Assembly (NCBI GenBank): GCA_003220975.1
Contig: QHTX01000090.1
Location: forward strand, 1 to 10,838
DNA: 10,838 nucleotides
Direction of reading: 5' to 3'
From: Gemmatimonadota bacterium
Lineage (GTDB): Bacteria > Gemmatimonadota > Gemmatimonadetes > Gemmatimonadales > GWC2-71-9
Shown: piece after piece, positions 1 to 7,330 of the stretch
Layout of the letters: each line of letters opens with the position of its first letter
Position numbering within the stretch: the first letter of the stretch is position 1
Translations under genes and position numbers: made by a program
The notes under the pieces: generated by a model
What the model was told of the DNA's origin: nothing
Database searches by the model: none
What the model saw: only the letters and a program-made list of their open reading frames with translations

Positions 1-162
1 GAGCGGGTGCGCCACCGCAAATTCGGCAGCGGGGTGGTGCGGGCGGTCTCGGGCTCGGGCCGCGACCTGAAGGTGAGCGTGCAGTTCGACGATGCGGAGA
101 TCGGCATGAAACAGCTGCTCGTGGCGTATGCCGGGCTCGAGCGCGAGTGGGAGAGCGCATGA
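1..162 (+). CDS. C-terminal fragment of a UvrD/PcrA-type DNA helicase (5' end outside the window)
   Basis: The frame is open from base 1 and ends in TGA at 160-162, giving 53 residues. It starts ERVRHRKFGSGVV and continues with a segment ending LLVAYAGLE. This is the pattern of the small Tudor-like domain at the C-terminus of PcrA/UvrD helicases: a conserved basic-Phe-Gly-x-Gly turn, then beta strands with a K-x-L-L-x-A-Y/F-A motif. In PcrA this domain contacts RNA polymerase. UvrD-family proteins are 3'-5' SF1 helicases used in nucleotide excision repair and replication-fork maintenance. The motor domains lie upstream of the window, so the paralogue (PcrA, UvrD or Rep-like) cannot be decided. 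The stop overlaps the gatC start as ATGA, so the two are probably cotranscribed. Confidence 0.72.
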   Translation, partial: ERVRHRKFGSGVVRAVSGSGRDLKVSVQFDDAEIGMKQLLVAYAGLEREWESA

Positions 163-464
163 GCGTCACGCATGACGAGGTCCTGAAGATCGCGCGGCTC
201 GCGGAGCTCGACGTGAACGCGGAGGCGCTGCCCCTGCTCGCCGAGCAGATGTCGCGCATTCTCGACTACGTAGCCCAAATCAACAGCGTGCCGGCGAGCG
301 AAGGCGTGAAGCCGTTCGTGCCGGGGCCGGATGCCGTGCGGTTCCGCGCCGACGAGGTGAAGCCCTGGCCGCTGGCCTTCGGGCCCGACAAGCTCGCGCC
401 GGCATTCCGGGACGGCTTCTTCGTGGTGCCGAAGCTCGGGCAGTTCGAGGAAGCCGAATCGTGA
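159..464 (+). CDS. gatC: Asp-tRNA(Asn)/Glu-tRNA(Gln) amidotransferase subunit C
   Basis: GatC is the small non-catalytic subunit that wraps around GatA and holds it to GatB in the cytoplasmic GatCAB complex. The product is 101 residues, normal for the family. It begins MSVTHDEVLKIARLAEL, the typical first helix, followed by LLAEQMSRILDYVAQIN. The C-terminal part has the family pattern of FRADEVKPW followed by APAFRDGFFVVPKL. ATG at 159 overlaps the preceding TGA (ATGA). A GGGAG at 149-153 lies 5 bases upstream, so this start is preferred over the in-frame GTG at 147, which would add only four residues. It is the first of three overlapping gat genes and overlaps gatA by 4 bases (GTGA). Confidence 0.95.
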   Translation: MSVTHDEVLKIARLAELDVNAEALPLLAEQMSRILDYVAQINSVPASEGVKPFVPGPDAVRFRADEVKPWPLAFGPDKLAPAFRDGFFVVPKLGQFEEAES

Positions 465-1848
465 GTGATCCCAGCGAAGCGCTCGCGAGCGCCAAGGCGG
501 CGGCCGACCGCCTCGTCAAGGCCAAGCGCCTCAATGCCTGCCTCACGGCGCCCAAGGATCTCCGCAAGTCGCTGCTCGCCCAGGCCCAAGGGGCGCATCC
601 GTCGGGCGTGCTGTACGGCATGCCGGTGGCGGTGAAGGACAACATCTGCACCCTCGAGTTCACGACGACCTGTGGCTCCAAGATCCTCGAGGGGTACCGC
701 TCGCCCTACGAGGCCACCGCCGTGGCCAAACTCCGCGCTGCGGGCGCGCTCATCGCCGGCAAGTCGAACTGCGACGAGTTCGCGATGGGCTCGTCCACCG
801 AGCACTCGGTGTACGGGCGGACGCTGCACCCCTTCGACAAGGCCCGCGTGCCGGGAGGCTCGTCGGGCGGCTCGGCCGCGCTCGTCGCCGCGGGCGCGGT
901 GCCCGCCGCGCTCGGCTCGGAGACCGGCGGGTCGGTGCGGCAGCCGGCATCGTTCTGCGGGGTCGTGGGGATCAAGCCCACGTACGGACGCGTGTCGCGC
1001 TACGGGCTCGTGGCGTTCGGCTCGTCGCTCGACCAGATCGGCGTGCTGGGTCGGAGCGTGCACGACGCGGCGCGCGTGCTGTCGGTGATCAGCGGGCGAG
1101 ACCCGAAGGACTCGACGTGCGAGGACCGCGATCCGCTGCGCCTCCCCACGGTGCCCGAGTCGCTCCAGGGCTTCGTGATCGGGATCCCGAAGGAGTACTT
1201 CCCGCCGGATCTCGACCCCGCGGTGCGACGCGCCTGCGACCGCGTGATCCGGCTGTTCCGGGAGCAGGGCGCGGCGGTGCGCGAGGTGTCGCTGCCGCAC
1301 ACCCCCTATGCGGTCGCCACCTACTACATCATCGCGCCGGCCGAGGCGTCGTCCAACTTGGCGCGCTACGACGGCGCGCGCTACGGTCCGCGCTTCGACG
1401 GCGCGGTGGACGTGCGGGCGCTGTACCGCGCCACGCGCGGCCAGGGCTTCGGCGCCGAAGTGCGGCGGCGCATCCTCGTCGGCACGTACGTGCTGTCGTC
1501 GGGCTACTATGACGCCTATTACCGCAAGGCCCAGCAGATGCGCGCGCTGATCGCCCAGGACTTCCGCACCGCGTTCGACCGCGGCGTGGATCTGCTGTTC
1601 ACCCCTACGACACCCACCGCGGCCTTCAAGGCGGGGGAGAAGCTCGCGGACCCGGTGGCGATGTATCTGTCCGACATTTTCACGGTCACCGCGAACCTGG
1701 CGGGGCTGCCCGCGCTCTCGCTGCCGATCGGGCGCATCAAAGGGCTGCCGATCGGCGGACAATTCATCGGCCAGGCGTTCCTCGAGGACGAGCTGATCGA
1801 GGCCGCCTACGCCGTGGAGCGGGTGGTCCCCGCGACGACGGAGGCCTG

Positions 1849-1849
<1 letters not shown>
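461..1849 (+). CDS. gatA: Asp-tRNA(Asn)/Glu-tRNA(Gln) amidotransferase subunit A (glutaminase)
   Basis: GatA hydrolyses glutamine and passes ammonia through a channel to GatB. The product is 462 residues of the amidase-signature family. The Ser-cisSer-Lys triad can be placed: Lys59 in GMPVAVKDN, cis-Ser134 in PGGSSGGS and nucleophile Ser158 in ETGGSVRQPAS. The Lys-to-Ser spacings of 75 and 99 match those of S. aureus GatA (Lys79, Ser154, Ser178). The motif GIKPTYGRVSRYGLVAF follows directly, as in true GatA rather than a generic amidase. The GTG start at 461 overlaps the gatC stop (GTGA). A good Shine-Dalgarno, GAGGAAG at 447-453, sits 7 bases upstream. The stop overlaps the gatB ATG by one base (TGATG). 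The family is a little longer on average, but no domain is missing. Confidence 0.97.
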
Positions 1850-3275
<1,426 letters not shown>

Positions 3276-3279
<4 letters not shown>

Positions 3280-4253
3280 TCGGCCCTATCGCGCCACGGC
3301 CGCTGCGCCTGCGACTGCTTCCAGTATTCCAGGGCCGGCGTCGGCAGTCCGAAGTGCTGCTCGGCCGTCTCCTCCATCCGTTCGGGATCCTCCCGGCCGC
3401 CCTCCTGGAGCGCCGTGCGTCGCATGCGCTTGGCGAGCCCGAGCGCCTGCGCGCCAGCGGGGTCGAGCCGCCGTGCCGCGGCGTCCGCCTCGCCCAGCGT
3501 CTCCATCACGTATTCGAACGCCACCGCCATGTGGCGCTCCACGTCGGCATCGGGCAGGTCCCAGCGCGTGTTCTCGAGGATCAGCTGGAAGGCCCAGCGC
3601 CAGCTTTCGCTCTCGGTGAGGTGCACCATCCCGCGGAACAGCCGGCGGTTGGTGCGCATGCTGAAGAGCGTTGGGGAGATGATGGAATCGAGGTGGGCGT
3701 CGCTCGGCGCATGGTCCCGCAGGATGACATCCTTCGCTTCCCGGGCGTACGCGTCGCCGAGGTGCGTCTCGAAGCGGCTCTCCCAGTAGCTGTGGCCCAG
3801 CCCGGTCGTGCTCGAGGTGAGCACCAGCTGACGCGGGACGAAGAAATTGTGCGCCACGGTATCCGCTGCGAGGTGCGAGAGATACCCCCAGCCGAAGGCC
3901 CGGAGCGGGTCCGCGGGCGCGAGGTCGAGAATCTCCTGACCCACGTGCCACGCGTGGCAGTGGCGTCCCACGGGCGCGTACTTCTTCGCGATCGACGTGT
4001 CGGCCGCGATGTTGCCGTACAGAAAATCGTAGGGGAACGCGCGCAGCAAGTCGGCCACCACGGCGGGGAGCTGGTGCAGGTTCGCGAGCACGGACTCGCC
4101 CAAATAGATGTGGGTGCCCGGCGTCCAGGCGTGCGCCACGGCGGGGAAGAGGACGATCCCGACCAGGGCGACCGCCACCGCGGCGAGCAAGCGCTTGCCC
4201 CTCCCCGTCCCCCTCAGTGCTTCCTCCGCCGTTTGAGAGCCCGGCGACCCCAT
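3276..4253 (-). CDS. secreted zinc-dependent phospholipase C-like protein
   Basis: The 325-residue product matches the zinc-dependent phospholipase C / S1-P1 nuclease-type fold. A Sec signal peptide is visible: basic n-region (R14, R18, K20, R21), hydrophobic stretch of about 22-37, and an AHA cleavage motif at 40-42. Cleavage would leave Trp43 as residue 1, which is where Bacillus and Clostridium phospholipases C use their N-terminal Trp as a zinc ligand. The other ligands can be matched in order: His48, Asp85 (NIAADTS), a His cluster at 98-103, HxxxD at 127-131 with His135, and HxxxE at 154-158. The C-terminal half is helical and not recognised. The substrate is unknown. The ATG at 4253 overlaps the upstream gene by 40 bases. 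A TTG at 4190 has a purine-rich GGGGAGGGG upstream and no overlap, but it would remove the basic n-region, so the ATG is favoured. It is the last gene of a minus-strand operon. Confidence 0.78.
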
Positions 4254-4627
4254 TCGAGCAGCGAGAGGCCGCGGCGCACGTTGCGGAGCGTCGCCGCGAC
4301 GTCGAGCGCCGTCGTTTCCACCTCTTCCTGGACGACCTCGAACAGCGCGTCCAGGTCGGCGAGCCGCGCCTCGGCCGCGTCCGCGGCCCTCACGATCCGG
4401 CCCCGCAGGTCCTGCGACGTCCCGACCAGACCCTCCGCCTCGGTGCGGATGGTCGTGACGAGCTGGCGCACGTCGCCCAGTGCGGGGCCGGCGAGCTCGC
4501 GGAAGACCCGCAGGAAGGCACGCACGCCCAGCGCGGCGATCACCGACGACAGCGCGATCGCGATGGCCGACAACGCCAGAATCGCGAGGGAAATCCCCGT
4601 CACCACCGCCACCCAGGTCGGGATCAT
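4214..4627 (-). CDS. small single-TM protein with long helical tail (DUF948-like)
   Basis: The product is 137 residues. Residues of about 5-33 form one hydrophobic membrane helix (WVAVVTGISLAILALSAIAI and on). The rest is predicted helical and charged, with heptad-like spacing of hydrophobic residues through about 45-120, ending in a strongly basic tail (RRALKRRRKH). This architecture resembles the DUF948 and YtxH groups of membrane-anchored helical proteins, for which no enzymatic function is known. I base this on architecture only. The ATG at 4627 overlaps the stop of the antiporter-like gene as ATGA and shows no clear Shine-Dalgarno, so translation is probably coupled. The tail overlaps the start of the phospholipase-like gene. 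A role as a membrane or envelope organiser for its neighbours is only a guess. Confidence 0.7.
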   Translation of the reverse strand: MIPTWVAVVTGISLAILALSAIAIALSSVIAALGVRAFLRVFRELAGPALGDVRQLVTTIRTEAEGLVGTSQDLRGRIVRAADAAEARLADLDALFEVVQEEVETTALDVAATLRNVRRGLSLLEWGRRALKRRRKH

Positions 4628-5886
4628 GTCGTAAGCTCGGTCGAGCGCCCGCGACTAAGCTCGGGGAGCGCGGGCGCTTGTGTCAACGGCGCCGGCGTCG
4701 TTCCGAGCACGAGCCGCAGGAGGGGCGGCGCCGCGAGCTGGGCCACGGCGACTCCCAACACCACCGTGGTCAGCACGCCACCGCCGTCGTACATGATGGC
4801 GAAGTTGAGCCCCAGGGCGACCGCCGCGGCGCCCTGGGCAGCCGTCGCGAGCCCGGCGTCGGGCGGGACTGCGGTGAGCTGCAGCAGGCCCCGCCCGTAC
4901 CGCACCGCCGCCCACTTGGCGGCGATGCGTGCCACCGCGCCGAGCGGCGCGGCGACGAGGATCCAGCCGGTGGGCAGCGCGAGCGACGCGCCCGCGACGA
5001 GCAGGATGACGGCGCAAGCGGCGGGCGTCCACCGGGTGAGCACCTGCCGCACGACGTGCCGTCGGGGGGCGGGGGCGACGTTCACGATCAGCGCGGTGGC
5101 GAGCGCGCACACCACGAACGGCGAGAGATCGGCGGCGTAGCCGATCCCCGCGCCGAACAGCAGGGTGGCGAGCAGCGCGAGGCCCAGGTCCTCGTGCGCC
5201 GGCCGCAGGCGCGCGAGCGAGACATACACCATGCCGGCGAGCGCGCCGCTCCCCGCGGTGAACACGATGGCCGCCAGCCAGCCGAGCTCCGGGCCGGCGC
5301 TCGACGGGTGCGGGCGGTGCAGGGCCAGCGGGACCGTCAGGAGCAGGGCCGCGTAGGCGGTCTCGAGCGTCGCTCCGAGCTCGGTCGCGCGGGCCGTGCG
5401 GCGCCCCATCCCCACCATGCGGACCAGCAGCGCCACGACCACGGGTCCCGACGCCGCGGCGATCGCGCCGAGGGTGAGGATCGCCGGGAGGCGCGGCACC
5501 CACGCGGCGCCCAGGGCGGGGGCGAGACGCAGCGCGAGCCGGGCGGCGAGCGCGACGGCGGCCAGCGCTGCGGTCGCCCCGAGCAGGGCGAGGCGCCAGC
5601 GGGCGCGCGGGATGCGGCGCACATAGCGCCATTCGAACCGCGCGCCGAGCCCCGCCCCGAGCCACCCGATCGCCAGCGCCGTCACGGGGGCGATGCTCCG
5701 GAGCGCCGGCCGGTCGAGCAGGTCGATCCCGGGTCCGAGGGCGAGTCCGAGGAGGACCAGGGGACCGCCTGCGGCGAGCAGGACGTCGAGGCTCGCCACG
5801 TGACGCCACCGCGGCCGCGGCAGTCGCGTCGCGAGCAGGCCGACGACGGCGAGTCCCGCGAGCGCGAGAACCGGACTCACGTTCAC
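4624..5886 (-). CDS. polytopic membrane protein, cation/proton antiporter (CPA)-like
   Basis: The protein is about 420 residues long and almost wholly hydrophobic. I estimate 11-13 membrane helices from the Ala/Leu/Val blocks separated by short Arg-rich loops. The overall plan resembles CPA-type Na+(K+)/H+ exchangers: a SGPVVVALL segment where these proteins carry a broken-helix motif, a later small-residue-rich LSPFVVCALATALIVN helix, and a final PPLLRLVLG exit. I do not see the paired acidic residues (ND or DD) that carry the ion in classical antiporters, so function is uncertain and it could be an inactive or divergent member. The start is unclear. GTG at 5886 and 5880 both begin just before the first helix, and a TTG at 5922 adds a basic 12-residue leader. 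None has a Shine-Dalgarno. It heads the minus-strand operon and overlaps the next gene by ATGA. Confidence 0.65.
   Translation of the reverse strand: MNVSPVLALAGLAVVGLLATRLPRPRWRHVASLDVLLAAGGPLVLLGLALGPGIDLLDRPALRSIAPVTALAIGWLGAGLGARFEWRYVRRIPRARWRLALLGATAALAAVALAARLALRLAPALGAAWVPRLPAILTLGAIAAASGPVVVALLVRMVGMGRRTARATELGATLETAYAALLLTVPLALHRPHPSSAGPELGWLAAIVFTAGSGALAGMVYVSLARLRPAHEDLGLALLATLLFGAGIGYAADLSPFVVCALATALIVNVAPAPRRHVVRQVLTRWTPAACAVILLVAGASLALPTGWILVAAPLGAVARIAAKWAAVRYGRGLLQLTAVPPDAGLATAAQGAAAVALGLNFAIMYDGGGVLTTVVLGVAVAQLAAPPLLRLVLGTTPAPLTQAPALPELSRGRSTELTT
4644..4678 (-). repeat. 10-bp perfect inverted repeat before the DUF948-like start
   Basis: AGCGCCCGCG at 4644-4653 is the exact reverse complement of CGCGGGCGCT at 4669-4678, with 15 bases between them. 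On the minus strand this would form a GC-rich hairpin in the last codons of the antiporter-like gene, ending 16 bases before the ATG at 4627. A 9-bp direct repeat, TAAGCTCGG (4632-4640 and 4656-4664), interleaves with it. No T-tract follows, so it is not an intrinsic terminator. It may affect translational coupling or may be chance in GC-rich DNA. Confidence 0.4.
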
Positions 5887-5894
5887 GTCGCGTA

Positions 5895-5906
5895 CGTTCG
5901 CGAACG
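5895..5906. promoter_or_regulatory. 12-bp palindrome in the divergent promoter region (possible operator)
   Basis: CGTTCGCGAACG is a perfect 12-bp palindrome. It ends one base before the TTGACG -35-like element of murA and lies just upstream of the likely start of the divergent antiporter-like gene. A dimeric regulator bound here could control both directions. No specific regulator is recognised, and CG-rich palindromes occur by chance in such DNA, so this is tentative. Confidence 0.3.
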
Positions 5907-5907
5907 C

Positions 5908-5937
5908 TTGACGCCGGCGCAAGCCGCGTCATAGCTT
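5908..5937 (+). promoter_or_regulatory. putative sigma70-type promoter of murA
   Basis: TTGACG (5908-5913) matches the -35 consensus at five of six positions. TAGCTT (5932-5937) follows after an 18-base spacer as a weak -10. The same TTGAC...TAG.TT form is seen more strongly before rimP. The predicted transcription start, about 7 bases past the -10, falls around 5944, only a few bases before the ATG at 5947. No Shine-Dalgarno precedes that ATG. The implied mRNA is leaderless or nearly so. Confidence 0.5.
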
Positions 5938-5946
5938 GCCTCACCC

Positions 5947-7284
5947 ATGCCTCCGTTCTTCGCAGTCACGGGCGGCCGCCCGCTGAAGGGCACGATCCGC
6001 CCGGCGGGCAACAAGAACGCGGCTCTTCCCATCCTCGCGGCGACGCTCGTCGCCGACGGGCTCTGCCGGATCGACAACGTGCCGCACATCGGCGACGTCG
6101 AGACGATGCTCGAGCTGCTCGCGCATCTGGGGGCGGCAGTGCAATGGACGGGGCCCAACAGCGTCGAGGTCGACGCGGCGCGGGCCGAGCCGCGCGAGCT
6201 CGACCCGGTGTTGTGCGCCCGCATCCGCGCGTCCATTCTGCTGGCCGGGCCGATGCTCGCGCGCTTCGGCCGGGTGCACCTTCCGCCCCCCGGCGGAGAC
6301 GTGATCGGCCGGCGGCGCGTGGACACGCACTTCCTCGCGCTGGAGCGCCTGGGAGCGGAGGTCACCGTCGGCGCGACCTACCAGCTCGAGGCCAAGAAGC
6401 TCGCTGGCGCCGACATCTTTCTCGACGAGCCAAGCGTCACGGCGACCGAGAACGCCCTCATGGCCGCGGTCGCCGCCCCCGGCACCACGGTCCTCCGCAA
6501 CGCTGCCGGCGAGCCGCACGTCCAGGACTTGGCGCGCTTTCTGTCGGGCCTGGGCGCGCGCATCGACGGCGCGGGCACCAACACGCTCACGGTGGACGGC
6601 GGCGCCCCGCTCAAGGGGGGGGCCGCGCCGTTCACCATTGGCCCCGACCACATCGAGATCGGCTCGTTCATCGGGCTCGCGGCCGCTACGAACGGCGCCG
6701 TCACCATCGATGGCGTGCGCGGCGAGGACCTGCGCGCCACGCTATTCGCGTTCGAGCGGCTGGGCGTGCGGCCCCGGCTCGACGGTGCGCGGCTCATTGT
6801 CGATGCCGACCAGGAGCGCCGCATCCGCCCCGACCTGGGCGGCCACGTTCCCAAGCTCGAGGACGGCCCGTGGCCGGCCTTCCCGGCCGACCTGATGTCC
6901 ATCGCGATCGTGGTCGCGTCGCAGTGCGAAGGGCTGCTGCTCGTGTTCGAGAAGCTGTTCGAATCGCGCCTGTTCTTCGTGGACAAGCTGATCGGAATGG
7001 GCGCGCGCATCGTGCTGTGCGACCCCCACCGTGCGGTGATTGCGGGGCCGTCGCCGCTGCGGGGCGGCGTGGTCGAGAGCCCCGACATTCGCGCCGGCAT
7101 GGCGATGCTCGTCGCGGCCCTCGGCGCCGAGGGGAGCTCGGTGATCCACAACATTGGACAGATCGAGCGCGGCTATGAGCGCATCGACGAGCGGTTACGC
7201 GCGCTCGGTGCGCAGATTGAGCGCGTCAACGAAGGCGGCAAAGGCGGCAAAGGCGGCACGGGCGGCAAGGAGGATGGTACGTGA
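5947..7284 (+). CDS. murA: UDP-N-acetylglucosamine 1-carboxyvinyltransferase, Asp-type active site
   Basis: MurA transfers enolpyruvate from PEP to UDP-GlcNAc, the first committed step of peptidoglycan synthesis, in the cytoplasm. The product is 445 residues; the E. coli enzyme is 419. Active-site residues, with E. coli numbers in brackets: Lys23 (22) in GNKNAALP, Arg123 (120), Asp315 (305) in AFPAD, Arg382 (371) and Arg408 (397) in IERGYERI. The loop residue equal to Cys115 is Asp118, in PPPGGDVIG. This is the natural substitution known from fosfomycin-insensitive MurA of mycobacteria and chlamydiae. The normal protein end (about RVNEG, 426-430) is followed by a 15-residue Gly/Lys tail encoded by a 9-bp minisatellite. 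ATG 5947 has no Shine-Dalgarno and appears nearly leaderless. The stop overlaps the pgeF GTG (GTGA). Confidence 0.96.
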   Translation: MPPFFAVTGGRPLKGTIRPAGNKNAALPILAATLVADGLCRIDNVPHIGDVETMLELLAHLGAAVQWTGPNSVEVDAARAEPRELDPVLCARIRASILLAGPMLARFGRVHLPPPGGDVIGRRRVDTHFLALERLGAEVTVGATYQLEAKKLAGADIFLDEPSVTATENALMAAVAAPGTTVLRNAAGEPHVQDLARFLSGLGARIDGAGTNTLTVDGGAPLKGGAAPFTIGPDHIEIGSFIGLAAATNGAVTIDGVRGEDLRATLFAFERLGVRPRLDGARLIVDADQERRIRPDLGGHVPKLEDGPWPAFPADLMSIAIVVASQCEGLLLVFEKLFESRLFFVDKLIGMGARIVLCDPHRAVIAGPSPLRGGVVESPDIRAGMAMLVAALGAEGSSVIHNIGQIERGYERIDERLRALGAQIERVNEGGKGGKGGTGGKEDGT

Positions 7285-7330
7285 CCGACCCCCGTGCCGT
7301 CCCTGCCGCCTCTGCCGTCGCTGCCGTCCT
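7232..7330. repeat. inverted 9-bp minisatellite across the murA-pgeF junction
   Basis: Four forward 9-bp units lie at 7232, 7241, 7250 and 7259 (AAGGCGGCA three times, then CGGGCGGCA). Four reverse-complement units lie at 7295, 7304, 7313 and 7322 (TGCCG[TC]C plus two variable bases). Between them are the pgeF Shine-Dalgarno, the murA stop and the pgeF start. The two arms can pair from 7234-7262 to 7291-7319: 26 of 29 positions pair (24 Watson-Crick, 2 G-U), including a perfect 9-bp core CGGCACGGG/CCCGTGCCG next to a 28-base loop. The forward units encode the Gly-Gly-Lys tail of MurA, and the inverted ones the Ala/Pro/Val N-terminus of PgeF. It looks either like an inserted palindromic repeat or like a translational control hairpin. 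Confidence 0.8.
7268..7273 (+). promoter_or_regulatory. ribosome binding site deciding the pgeF start
   Basis: AGGAGG lies 7 bases before the GTG at 7281, the strongest Shine-Dalgarno in the window. It supports GTG 7281 over the in-frame ATG at 7368, even though homology to the family is clear only from about the ATG onward. It lies in the loop of the predicted long hairpin. Confidence 0.75.

Noticed and set aside
3354..4634. A 426-codon plus-strand frame opposite the phospholipase-like and DUF948-like genes
   Set aside because: It is a composition-driven shadow: Arg/His/Val-rich, with no family motif. The minus-strand proteins have a signal peptide, metal ligands and a membrane helix.
4480..5934. 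A 484-codon plus-strand frame opposite the antiporter-like gene
   Set aside because: The product is dominated by Arg, Gly, Glu and Gln with no hydrophobic core. It mirrors the codon structure of the real membrane protein gene.
4655..5944. Alternative minus-strand frame of 429 codons overlapping the antiporter-like gene
   Set aside because: It is extremely Arg/Pro/Ala-rich and non-hydrophobic. The other frame gives a clean polytopic membrane protein that couples by ATGA to the next gene.
6615..6622. Run of eight G residues in murA as a possible phase-variation or slippage site
   Set aside because: The frame is intact through it (Lys-Gly-Gly-Ala). MurA is normally essential, and such runs arise by chance at this GC content.
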